A stretch of 64,000 nucleotides of DNA from an uncultured Clostridia bacterium (GTDB lineage: Bacteria > Bacillota > Clostridia > Oscillospirales > CAG-272), in the NCBI GenBank assembly GCA_948466345.1, contig CAOKAC010000002.1, positions 1 to 64,000 of the forward strand, read 5' to 3'. Under the pieces are notes generated by a model, which was given only the letters and a program-made list of their open reading frames with translations, was not told where the DNA came from and did not search any database. Each line of letters opens with the position of its first letter. Position 1 is the first letter of the stretch. Made by a program: the position numbers and the translations under genes. Of the stretch, positions 8,930 to 17,074 are shown in pieces.

Positions 8930-9595
8930 TCAGATATCTTCAAACAAATAATTTACATCACCGGAAAGCAACGCAACTACACCGCGAAACACTACCTCCG
9001 GGCGCTCAGAGTAATTGCTGAGCATACGCTGGAGTTGATAATCACTATCGGCTCGCACCGTTAGATCCATAATTACTCCTTTTTTATCTTTAATAGAGCA
9101 GGTTACCAAATACCCGTCTCCATCCGGCCGATAGGAATGATCCACATATGCCCCTTTTTTGGCAAACGACAAATGTCGCAAAGCACTTCGGTAGCTTTTT
9201 TCTCGGACTGTTACCATTAAATTGCCGGACAGCGCTTGCGCAACCTGTCGGCCCGTATCTGTTACTTCATATAAAACAGTAGCGTCCGGTTCATATTCCT
9301 CTGCAAAATCGTCTAATTCTGCGCCAATTGCTGCCGGCGACTCACCCGTTTTATCCCGTTCAACGTGTATCCCGTTTTCTTTTGTCTCTTTTTCTCCAGA
9401 TGCGTCTCGTACAATTTCGCGGATATGTCCTGCATCCACCAATGCAAAAAAGCACTGTGCAAAATCAAAAAAATTGACGATCCCATCCTGCATCATAATA
9501 GAGCCAATACTTGGATAGTCCAAAGGATAGCCGATTTTATCCAGCAAATATAATATGAAAATTTTTATTTCATTTTCTTCTTTGAACTGTGCCAT
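8930..9595 (-). CDS. DUF4364 family protein
   Basis: A 221-residue protein of the clostridial DUF4364 family. The N-terminal 70 residues resemble a winged-helix fold (EIKIFILYLLDKIGYPLDYP, a family hallmark). A later part may be a ligand-binding or dimer domain. Members are probable transcriptional regulators without a known target. The ATG at 9595 was chosen over GTG 9604 because the GGGGAAGTGG purine tract is well spaced only for the ATG. A transcription terminator lies upstream, so it is probably transcribed separately from the lipoprotein gene. Confidence 0.75.
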   Translation of the reverse strand: MAQFKEENEIKIFILYLLDKIGYPLDYPSIGSIMMQDGIVNFFDFAQCFFALVDAGHIREIVRDASGEKETKENGIHVERDKTGESPAAIGAELDDFAEEYEPDATVLYEVTDTGRQVAQALSGNLMVTVREKSYRSALRHLSFAKKGAYVDHSYRPDGDGYLVTCSIKDKKGVIMDLTVRADSDYQLQRMLSNYSERPEVVFRGVVALLSGDVNYLFEDI

Positions 9596-9635
9596 GCGAT
9601 CCACTTCCCCATTTTATTTTTCCATAGACTCCCAC

Positions 9636-9668
9636 AAAAAGGCGGGGAGTAATAATCCCCGCCTTTTT
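9636..9668. terminator. Terminator after the peptide-binding lipoprotein gene
   Basis: Arms AAAAAGGCGGGGA (9636-9648) and TCCCCGCCTTTTT (9656-9668) form a 13-bp stem with a 7-base loop. T-runs flank both sides, so it could act in both directions; it follows the leftward gene that ends at 9697. Confidence 0.85.
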
Positions 9669-9696
9669 CACCGATCAGCCTTTGCAAAATAGTCTT

Positions 9697-11460
9697 TTAT
9701 TCTCCCTGAGACTCCGCTTCCATGGACTCTTTATACTCCATATAATTGCGCATCTTCATTCTCTTGAAATCTCTGCCCCAGTAAGTATCCTTGATTCCGC
9801 TGAGCACCTTGTCGTTGCAAATATATGCATCCTTCAAGAACAACAGCGGCATTACAGGCATGTCATCCAGCAGCATCGTCTCGGCTTCATGGAGCTTTTC
9901 CGTTTTTGCACTGCTGTCACTTCCTGCAGCATACGCTTCCTCAATCAGCGCACTATAATCTTCGCTGTCGTAACCGGTTACATGCGGAATCACATCATAA
10001 TCTGCAGAGTCCATGTCCACACCGTTACCAGAGAACACAGCAGCAAACGGTGCCAGTGCGGAAAATGCATCGGAAGAAAGCATCTGGTAGTCGAGTGCAA
10101 TTACGTCAAAGTCACCCGCCTTGTATGCCTCTTGGAACATATCTTTGTATGTGTCAGACTGGTTTGCTTCGGTAGATGGTTCTTTTTCCGGAGAAAGGCT
10201 TTTCACTTTCACAGTAAAGCCCAAATCCTTCCACACATCAGCAACATATTCTGCAATCGCCAAATCCACTTCGGTATCCCTTACAGTAATGGCAAAAGAG
10301 CCTTTTGTCACTCCAGCCTCTTTCAGCAAAGACTGCGCCTCAGATATATTCGCTGTATTTTCAATCAGAGTGCCGCCTTTTTCACGGAACTTGCCTTTAC
10401 CGCCGGCATCCAATACCGTAGACGGAATCAAGCCCGTCGCAGCGTCGGCATATACCACAAGCTCTGCCAAAGCCTGTCGGTCAATTGCCATAGAAAGCGC
10501 TTTGCGCACCTCCGGCTTTTCAAACAGCTCATTTTCTGTATTAAAGAAATATGTATGTGTTGCTGCGCCGTCCCGGATCACAGCCTCTTTTTCATAATCA
10601 GCCCGAGCGGCCAGAGGAAGCTCGCCCATATAGAAAATATCCCCGGCCTCATAATGCTCCAACTGCTTTTCCTTATTTCCATAACCAAATTGGATCACCA
10701 ATCTATAAGGAATAACATACTTATCCAAAGCCTGATTGGACTCTGTATCACGATAGTAGTATGCAGAACGCTCCAGACGCATTTCCTGCCCAATTGTAAT
10801 GCCTCTTACAGCAAAAGGACCATTTGTTACCATAGAAGAAGCCCGTTTGGCCCATTTATCGCTGCTTTCAACCTTGTCTCTCTGTAAAGGAACCAGCGCA
10901 ACACTGGCGCAGTTACGGAAAAAGGCATCCAAATCTACTTCTTTTGAAGCAAATTCTATTTCCAGAACATAGGTTTCAATGGCGTATACACCAAGGTCGT
11001 CTACTGTAGCGTCACCCATTTTTATTTCCCGTGCATTTTTTATATCGTACAGCAGAGACGCAGCTTCACAAGCATTTGTAGGCTCTAAAATCCGCTTCCA
11101 TGCGTATATGAAATCGTTTGCCTGCACGGTTCGGCCATCACTCCATTTATTTTCCCGCAGATTGATCTGAATCCGATATCCGTCTTCTTCACTATCTGGT
11201 TCCACTTCTTTATAGCTGTCCATCATAGCCTTTTCCCAGTTGCCCTTTGCATCTAATCGGGTAAGGCCCTCATAAATGAGGGAAAAAACCTTAGCCGCAG
11301 CGGCATCTGTATAGGCCAGCATCGGATCATAATCATAAATTTCATCAGCAAGATACATGGTAACAATCGCGCCTCTGTCATCCTTTTCCAAGGTAGAACA
11401 GGAAGCGAATGTACAAACGACCATTATCGCTGCAAGAGCAAAAGAAAGCAATCTTTTCAT
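9697..11460 (-). CDS. ABC transporter substrate-binding lipoprotein, family 5 (peptide type)
   Basis: A 587-residue extracytoplasmic solute-binding protein of the OppA/DppA class. Residues 1-20 are a lipoprotein signal peptide ending FASC, with Cys21 as the likely lipidated residue. The body carries family-5 features: YEGLTRLDAKG, LRENKWSDGRTVQANDFIYA and the late RKALSMAIDRQAL region. The family captures oligopeptides, nickel or other ligands and hands them to a membrane permease. No permease or ATPase gene is adjacent, so it is an orphan here and must share a distant transporter or act as a sensor. ATG start. Confidence 0.85.
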   Translation of the reverse strand: MKRLLSFALAAIMVVCTFASCSTLEKDDRGAIVTMYLADEIYDYDPMLAYTDAAAAKVFSLIYEGLTRLDAKGNWEKAMMDSYKEVEPDSEEDGYRIQINLRENKWSDGRTVQANDFIYAWKRILEPTNACEAASLLYDIKNAREIKMGDATVDDLGVYAIETYVLEIEFASKEVDLDAFFRNCASVALVPLQRDKVESSDKWAKRASSMVTNGPFAVRGITIGQEMRLERSAYYYRDTESNQALDKYVIPYRLVIQFGYGNKEKQLEHYEAGDIFYMGELPLAARADYEKEAVIRDGAATHTYFFNTENELFEKPEVRKALSMAIDRQALAELVVYADAATGLIPSTVLDAGGKGKFREKGGTLIENTANISEAQSLLKEAGVTKGSFAITVRDTEVDLAIAEYVADVWKDLGFTVKVKSLSPEKEPSTEANQSDTYKDMFQEAYKAGDFDVIALDYQMLSSDAFSALAPFAAVFSGNGVDMDSADYDVIPHVTGYDSEDYSALIEEAYAAGSDSSAKTEKLHEAETMLLDDMPVMPLLFLKDAYICNDKVLSGIKDTYWGRDFKRMKMRNYMEYKESMEAESQGE

Positions 11461-11681
11461 GGTTTGGAACTCCTTCTAAGACTATCCAACATAATCATCC
11501 GGCACGTCGACTGCATCAGTGATCGACATACAAAACGCATTCATAAAATTATAGCATAAAGAAAGCATGGAATCAATTGCCTGTCTGCAAAATATAAAAA
11601 GTTTCATCTTTTTGCACAATTTAAAAAAGCGAGTTTCGTAACTTTTAAACAGAAAATGTCCCCTGCCCACTTCGCTCGCGC

Positions 11682-11710
11682 GCATGGATCACTAAAAAAT
11701 GCAGATACTA
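11682..11710 (+). promoter_or_regulatory. SigG/SigF-like promoter of gpr
   Basis: A -35-like GCATG (11682-11686), a 17-bp spacer and a -10-like GATACTA (11704-11710) resemble forespore promoters (GHATR, CATnnTA) with one mismatch in the -10. The position, 43 bases before the gpr start, and the known forespore control of gpr support the call. Confidence 0.45.
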
Positions 11711-11752
11711 CTTATTATTATACCTATTTTTGTCAGAAAGGCAATAGTGGTC

Positions 11753-12694
11753 ATGAAAAATTCACATTCAAATTCCAGAGCATCCGATTTAAGCGGTCAA
11801 TATTGTAACGCCCCGTATTTACCCCGCACAGATTTGGCATGCGAAAGCGGCAGGACAGACGAGCACGTACCGGGAACTATCTATCGGGAATGGGAAAAGT
11901 ATGGATTCCAAATTGCACAACTGCAAGTATTAGATCAGGAAGGGGAACGGCATACTGGTCAGAGCCAAGGCAGATACACCACAGTATACTGTCCTGTAAT
12001 TCGATACTGGGAAGAAGACCAAATCGAGCATGCATCCGCTATTTTGGGGGCGCTGCTGCGAGATTACGCGCGCCGTGCCCTTGGCGCGGAACTGGGGGCA
12101 GACACAAAGGTACTAATCGCCGGACTTGGAAATCGATTCATTACTGCAGACGCCATAGGTCCCCGCACAGCAGATAAAATTTCCGTCACAAGCCATATGG
12201 AAAAGGAAGATTTTTTTAATACAGTAGGATGCTGCAGCATATCTGCCATCCATCCAGGGGTGAAGGGCCAAACTGGCATTGAAGCAGCTACTATTGTTGA
12301 AAGCGCAGCAGCGGCAGCGAAGGCAGATATCGTTATAGCAGTAGACGCGCTGGCCGCACGTTCCACTGCACGGCTGGCCGCAACCATACAAATAACAGAC
12401 ACAGGAATCCGGCCCGGATCCGGTATCGGCAGTCGGCTGCAAGGAATCAGTCAGGACACAATCGGCTGTCCAGTGATCGCTATTGGTGTTCCCACGGTAG
12501 TAAATTCCGCCACACTTATATATGACGCGCTGGAAAAGGCTGGTGAAATGAGCACAAGCGAACAGCTCCAGGACGTATTGCGGGAAGGAGAAAGTTTTTT
12601 TGTATCTCCTAGAGACAGTGATATCATTGTAGAGGAAGTGTCCTCGCTCCTTTCCAAAGGAATCAACAAAGCTTTTTTTGCACACTGGGCTTAG
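11753..12694 (+). CDS. gpr: GPR endopeptidase (germination protease)
   Basis: GPR is made in the forespore as a zymogen, is auto-processed, and at germination cleaves small acid-soluble spore proteins to free amino acids and DNA. This 313-residue protein has the N-terminal LPRTDLACES motif near the known propeptide site, then the conserved core with VLIAGLGNRFITADAIGP, ISAIHPGVKGQTGIEA and VIAVDALAARS. The ATG at 11753 follows AAAGG at 11 bases; an in-frame ATG at 11699 would add an unusual hydrophobic leader and is rejected. The next gene is spoIIP, the same order as in other spore formers. Confidence 0.93.
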   Translation: MKNSHSNSRASDLSGQYCNAPYLPRTDLACESGRTDEHVPGTIYREWEKYGFQIAQLQVLDQEGERHTGQSQGRYTTVYCPVIRYWEEDQIEHASAILGALLRDYARRALGAELGADTKVLIAGLGNRFITADAIGPRTADKISVTSHMEKEDFFNTVGCCSISAIHPGVKGQTGIEAATIVESAAAAAKADIVIAVDALAARSTARLAATIQITDTGIRPGSGIGSRLQGISQDTIGCPVIAIGVPTVVNSATLIYDALEKAGEMSTSEQLQDVLREGESFFVSPRDSDIIVEEVSSLLSKGINKAFFAHWA

Positions 12695-12723
12695 GAATAT
12701 TCAACCGGCAGCGTCCATATATA
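12695..12723 (+). promoter_or_regulatory. SigE-like promoter of spoIIP
   Basis: GAATATT (12695-12701) matches the mother-cell SigE -35 consensus KMATATT. After 14 bases comes CATATATA (12716-12723), 6 of 8 against CATACAHT. spoIIP is SigE-dependent in Bacillus, which supports the call. The -10 overlaps a TCCATATATATGGA palindrome. Confidence 0.5.
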
Positions 12724-12802
12724 TGGAGTGTAAACCAAAGAAAGGACGCGCAAAAAATGCAAAACGTGAAAAGCAGATCAAATGTTTTGGGGAGGCAGCA
12801 TC

Positions 12803-14011
12803 ATGGATAATTCCATTATTCCAGAAATCCGCATTGAATCCCTAGACACTCCCCTAGAGGAAACGCACCCTAGTACATGTGAAGACACCACACATAAAAA
12901 AGCGACGCGGGAAAACGCTTTGCCTCTGTCTATTATTGCCGCAGCATTGGTTTTGATTACCGTATCCCTTGCGCTGCACACCTCTCTGTTTGCCATGGCA
13001 GCAAATCAGCTACGCACCATCTCTCCCACTGAATTTCTCATGCAGTTAATTCTGCCCGCATACACTGCCGATCCTATTGAAGATACTGACACAGATGCAA
13101 AACAAGATGCGGACAAGAGTTCCGATGAAGAACCACCCGTTCCGACAGATACGGAAGAGCCTCCGGCAGATAATCCGCCGTCCTCTGGAGATACCATACG
13201 AGACAAGAATCTTTCTTCCAATGCAGAAAATGGATTTTCACTTAGCAATCAAACCAAATATACGCCAGACTTGTGGGCACTGTACGGGGCCCCACGCATG
13301 ATAAAAACGGCGGACGAGCTGGCCGCCGAATATGGAGACGATGCACCACTGGTTTTGATTCTGCACACCCATGGCACAGAAAGCTATGCCAACGGGAGCA
13401 CCGTAACGTCAGATACCGGATTCCGCTCCCACGACCCCCAGGAAACCGTCGTCGCAGTAGGCGGTGTAATTACAGAGGTGCTGGAATCTGCCGGCATTCC
13501 TGTGGTGCATCTGGAAGAGATGTTCGACATGGAAAATTGGAGCGGAGCCTATGAAAATAGCAGCGCAGCCGTACGCCAGGTGCTGAAGGAATACCCGTCG
13601 ATTCAATATATATTTGACGTACATAGAGATGCTATTGGAGGAGAGGACGGAGCCTACATAAGCAGCGTAACAGAGTTTGACGACACACGCTTTGCGCAGA
13701 TGATGCTGGTATGCGGAACAGACGAAGGCGGCAGTAACCACACCGCATGGAGGGACAACCTATCTTTTGCGCTTTCTCTCCAGGCAGACCTGCATACTAG
13801 TTACAACGCCCTTATGCGCCCAGTCAATTTGCGAACCGCCTCTTTTTATCAGGACCTGCGCAAAGGGTCTCTTCTTTTGGAAGTTGGCACAAGCGCCAAC
13901 TCCCTAGCAGAAGCAAAACGCTCCGGTGTATTGTTTGCGTCTGCTCTGGCAGACTATATTTTAGGAAAAGAAGGCGTTGTAGATGCCTCTCAGTGGTACA
14001 AGGCATATTGA
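12803..14011 (+). CDS. spoIIP: Stage II sporulation protein P (SpoIIP), cell-wall amidase
   Basis: SpoIIP is a membrane-anchored amidase/endopeptidase that, with SpoIID and SpoIIM, degrades septal peptidoglycan so the mother cell can engulf the forespore. The 402-residue protein has a cytoplasmic N-terminus, one transmembrane segment (about residues 42-70), an acidic Pro-rich linker (about 85-140), and the catalytic domain. Likely metal or catalytic residues lie in LILHTHGTESY, IFDVHRDAIG and LLLEVGTSAN. The ATG at 12803 follows GGGGAGG at 7 bases; an in-frame ATG at 12782 lies before this site and is rejected. Confidence 0.92.
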   Translation: MDNSIIPEIRIESLDTPLEETHPSTCEDTTHKKATRENALPLSIIAAALVLITVSLALHTSLFAMAANQLRTISPTEFLMQLILPAYTADPIEDTDTDAKQDADKSSDEEPPVPTDTEEPPADNPPSSGDTIRDKNLSSNAENGFSLSNQTKYTPDLWALYGAPRMIKTADELAAEYGDDAPLVLILHTHGTESYANGSTVTSDTGFRSHDPQETVVAVGGVITEVLESAGIPVVHLEEMFDMENWSGAYENSSAAVRQVLKEYPSIQYIFDVHRDAIGGEDGAYISSVTEFDDTRFAQMMLVCGTDEGGSNHTAWRDNLSFALSLQADLHTSYNALMRPVNLRTASFYQDLRKGSLLLEVGTSANSLAEAKRSGVLFASALADYILGKEGVVDASQWYKAY

Positions 14012-14087
14012 AAACTTGCTTTTTTTAGAAATTTGTGGTATTATTAAAAAAAAGCGGGCTGGCACCGAACCCAGAAAGGCATGCGAC

Positions 14088-14930
14088 GTGGAAAAAAAGA
14101 TTGTAATTGGCATTGATGTTGGCGGAAGCACTACAAAAATCGTAGGATTTCATACTGAGGATGGAGTTCGCACCTTAATCGATCCTTTATTTGTACGGGC
14201 TACAGATCCTATCACCTCCGTTTACGGTGCCTTCGGCAAGTTTACCGATATCAATGGGTTGGCCCTGTCCGACATAGAAAAAGTAATGATTACCGGCGTA
14301 GGCTCCACCTGTATCACCAGCGGTATTTATTCCCTGCCCTGCGAGACGTTGCCTGAATTTCGATGTATCGGCCTAGGAGGGCTGTATCTGTCTAAGCTCA
14401 ACCAAGCAATTATTGTAAGCATGGGAACTGGTACGGCTCTGGTATACGCGCAAAAAGAAAAAGAGCCTGTGTATTTGGGTGGAACCGGCGTAGGGGGAGG
14501 CACATTGATGGGCCTTTCCAAAAAGATGCTGGGAATGGATACAGTGGATCATATTGAAGAGCTTGCAAAAACAGGAGACCTTCACAATATTGATTTAAAA
14601 ATCAACGATATTTCTCGACAGGATATTATCCCTGGATTTGCAGACCGGATGACCGCCTCCAATTTCGGCAACATCAGTGATCTTGCCACAAAAAACGATA
14701 TTGCTCTAGGAATAATCAATATGGTATTTGAAACGGTAGGAATGGTGAGTATTTTTGCAGCCCGCAACTATGCTCTGCAAGATATCGTTCTCACAGGAAA
14801 CCTGACCAGAGTGATGCAGGTAACAGAAGTTTTTGAGGCTCTCAATCAAATGTTTGATATGCATTTTATCATCCCTAAGCATTCCCAATTTGGCACTGTA
14901 ATCGGTGCGGCGCTGGCTGGATGTGTCTAA
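14088..14930 (+). CDS. coaW: Type II pantothenate kinase
   Basis: This enzyme phosphorylates pantothenate with ATP, the first step of coenzyme A synthesis. It belongs to the acetate/sugar kinase fold: the ATP phosphate motif GIDVGGSTTKIVGF is at the N-terminus, followed by the type II signature regions ITGVGSTCI, VSMGTGTALVYA and GGTGVGGGTLMGLS. Length 280 residues, close to other clostridial CoaW proteins. The start is GTG 14088, preceded by AGAAAGG at 8 bases; the frame is open further upstream but has no ribosome site and reads into the spoIIP end. A strong terminator follows. Confidence 0.88.
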   Translation: MEKKIVIGIDVGGSTTKIVGFHTEDGVRTLIDPLFVRATDPITSVYGAFGKFTDINGLALSDIEKVMITGVGSTCITSGIYSLPCETLPEFRCIGLGGLYLSKLNQAIIVSMGTGTALVYAQKEKEPVYLGGTGVGGGTLMGLSKKMLGMDTVDHIEELAKTGDLHNIDLKINDISRQDIIPGFADRMTASNFGNISDLATKNDIALGIINMVFETVGMVSIFAARNYALQDIVLTGNLTRVMQVTEVFEALNQMFDMHFIIPKHSQFGTVIGAALAGCV

Positions 14931-14945
14931 AAAGAAATCTTATAC

Positions 14946-14976
14946 AAAAAAGCTTCTCCATAGGAGAAGCTTTTTT
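14946..14976 (+). terminator. Terminator of the gpr-spoIIP-coaW unit
   Basis: AAAAAAGCTTCTCC pairs with GGAGAAGCTTTTTT across a 3-base loop, ending in six T. Confidence 0.9.
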
Positions 14977-14980
14977 GACA

Positions 14981-15012
14981 AATCCCCCCCGCCGAAATGC
15001 GGCGGAGGGATT
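14981..15012 (-). terminator. Terminator-like hairpin after the C39 protein gene
   Basis: AATCCC...CCGCC (14981-14993) pairs imperfectly with GGCGG.GGGATT (15001-15012), with one mismatch and one bulge. On the minus strand only a short T-run follows, so strength is uncertain. Confidence 0.5.
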
Positions 15013-15015
15013 CAA

Positions 15016-16881
15016 TTAAGAAATCACAATGGCTTGGCTGAACATTCCGGCAAAAGCCGTTTCAGATTTGGTTCTTGAATATTTCACGTTTTTTCCGGAA
15101 AGCGGATCGTTGAAATAAAAATAGGTATCGTCGTGTCCTGTGAGCAGCATGCAATGCACAGGCGAAGTCCACTTATACACCGTATCTGTTCCCACTATAG
15201 TCCATTTCTTTCCGTTTAGATAGGGCGCCTTCATCTGAACAGTCGCCCATACAACTACAGGCTTTCCCTTGTCAACGTAATCCCGACATAGGGAATCCAG
15301 CGTTCCGCCGCTGATCAGCTGCGCGGAATGCCCATAGGAAGAAATAAACTTATCACAGGCTTTTTTTATCACCGGCGCATAACAGCAAAGTCCCGTAGAT
15401 GCTCTGGGGTCTCCCACAAAATACTCCCATGGACTGTATCCCCAGCGCTGTCCGTTGTCGTCATAATATGGCAGCGCACTCATATCCAGATAGCTATCTA
15501 TAAAAGTATCCACTGATATATCTATCCCCGCATATTGCAGCGCCATGACTGTGCTTACACTTTCACATCCGTTCGGCCATCTGGTGCGCTGATCTATATA
15601 GGGAACATCCAAAATTACAGGTGCAGCGACAACGACTACGCTTCTTGTAAGCTGGGACGCATTTCCCGCTGCATCCTCGACGCTATAGGTAATCGTATAT
15701 GTGCCGACGGTACTGCAGTCCACTTCTCCTTGTGTGACGACTTTGTCCGATATATTTCCATCAAAATCGTCCGATGCTTTTACGCCCGGATCTGCAAATT
15801 TTTCCCCAGTGTATATTTTTATTGTTTGATTTCCAAGAAGAGACAGGCGCGGCGGCGTGTTATCCGACACGTGTACCAATCTGCTGGCAGACACGGTATT
15901 GCCGGATCCATCAGAAACACTGTACGTAAAAGTAAAATCTCCCTCTGTGCAGGGGTTGTAATCTGACTCGATAAGAACCTCACTCGTTAAGTCGCCTTCC
16001 AAATCATCCCACGCACTGTATCCAGGATCCACAAATTTTGCCTTGTGGGTGTAAATCTCTGTGTTCCCCTGTAAAACAAGCTGCGGCGGAACAACGTCCT
16101 GCACGCTGACACGACGCTGTACGTGTGCTGCATTTCCACTGGAGTCCTCTACCGTATAGGTAATAATACATGTGGAAGTACTCTCGTCATATTCTCTGGA
16201 AACGGTAACGGCCGATGTAAGATCCCCGTCATAATTGTCGGACGCTGCATATCCTTGTTCCTCAAAGAAATCTATGGACGACAGCGTCATTTCCAATTCT
16301 CCATGCAGCTGGATTTCAGGAGGCGTTTTATCTACAATCTGAAAAGTTCTGTATATTGCATATTCACGGCCAAAATAAGAAAGTCTGTATTCTTTCTCGT
16401 ATTCTCCCACCTTAGAAGTAGACGGATTCTCCTGAAACACAATCTTGTTTGAAAGATTAAAAAACAAAAAGGATGCCCTGCATCCAGGATCAGAAAATTC
16501 CCCAAACACTTCAATTTCTATAACATCGGAGCCTTTTAATACAAGCTTCGGCTTGACAAAGATCATCAGGCAGGCAACCAAAGCGATCAAGGAAAAGCAG
16601 AAAAAAGCTCCCCACAAAAGCGCACGGCGTTTTTGCTGTTTTCGTTTGCTCTGCTCGGAAGGCCGGCGCATAATGGGAGGCTGCATGCCCTGCGGGGGAC
16701 GCGGAGGATGAGCATTTGACACAGGACGTATGGCGGGGCGTGTACCCTGTGGCGTATGTCCGCCTTGCGGTTTTCTATACGGCGATGGAGGCGCTTTCCG
16801 ATATGGCTGCGGCTGCACAGGTTTATGACCATTATAATCTGTTTTGTTTAAAATTACGATCCCCCCATTTTTGCTGTACAT
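15016..16881 (-). CDS. Membrane-anchored protein with four Ig-like DUF5011 repeats and a C39-like peptidase domain
   Basis: A 621-residue type II membrane protein. Residues 1-86 are cytoplasmic, rich in Pro, Gln, Arg and Lys. One transmembrane segment spans about 88-108. Four repeats of the DUF5011/bacterial Ig-like kind follow, with repeated YSVSDGSGN, DKTPPEI and FVDPGYSAWDD type patterns. The C-terminal about 190 residues form a C39-like papain-fold domain: candidate Cys near 437 in NGCESVS, His near 575 in PVHCMLLTGHD, and an Asn/Asp in FNDPLSG near 592. Such exported proteins may cleave or bind cell-surface targets; the substrate is unknown. The ATG 16881 has no clear ribosome site, whereas GGGGGG lies inside the frame, so the true start may be slightly downstream at a non-ATG codon. 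Confidence 0.75.
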   Translation of the reverse strand: MYSKNGGIVILNKTDYNGHKPVQPQPYRKAPPSPYRKPQGGHTPQGTRPAIRPVSNAHPPRPPQGMQPPIMRRPSEQSKRKQQKRRALLWGAFFCFSLIALVACLMIFVKPKLVLKGSDVIEIEVFGEFSDPGCRASFLFFNLSNKIVFQENPSTSKVGEYEKEYRLSYFGREYAIYRTFQIVDKTPPEIQLHGELEMTLSSIDFFEEQGYAASDNYDGDLTSAVTVSREYDESTSTCIITYTVEDSSGNAAHVQRRVSVQDVVPPQLVLQGNTEIYTHKAKFVDPGYSAWDDLEGDLTSEVLIESDYNPCTEGDFTFTYSVSDGSGNTVSASRLVHVSDNTPPRLSLLGNQTIKIYTGEKFADPGVKASDDFDGNISDKVVTQGEVDCSTVGTYTITYSVEDAAGNASQLTRSVVVVAAPVILDVPYIDQRTRWPNGCESVSTVMALQYAGIDISVDTFIDSYLDMSALPYYDDNGQRWGYSPWEYFVGDPRASTGLCCYAPVIKKACDKFISSYGHSAQLISGGTLDSLCRDYVDKGKPVVVWATVQMKAPYLNGKKWTIVGTDTVYKWTSPVHCMLLTGHDDTYFYFNDPLSGKNVKYSRTKSETAFAGMFSQAIVIS

Positions 16882-16983
16882 AAGTACATTCTATTTTATT
16901 TTGCAAGCTATAATAGTGTTATAATAGCATATTATAGTGAAAAAAGCAATATTTTATCGAAAAACACAAAACATTTGTTTGAC

Positions 16984-17038
16984 AAATATAAAGATGGGGC
17001 AATCTGCATGCATGGCAGATTGCCCCATCTTTATATTT
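16984..17038 (-). terminator. Long perfect hairpin after hom
   Basis: Two 24-bp arms (16984-17007 and 17015-17038), exactly complementary, flank a 7-base ATGCATG loop. It begins about 37 bases after the hom stop. The tail is AU-rich rather than a clean U-run. Confidence 0.65.
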
Positions 17039-17074
17039 ACTTTGCTACTGTTTTGTTGCAGAAGCTGTCGTCCA

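Noticed and set aside
9682..10887. 401-codon open frame on the plus strand
   Set aside because: It lies antisense to a clear peptide-binding lipoprotein gene, is His/Cys-rich in a way typical of a shadow frame, and matches no family pattern.
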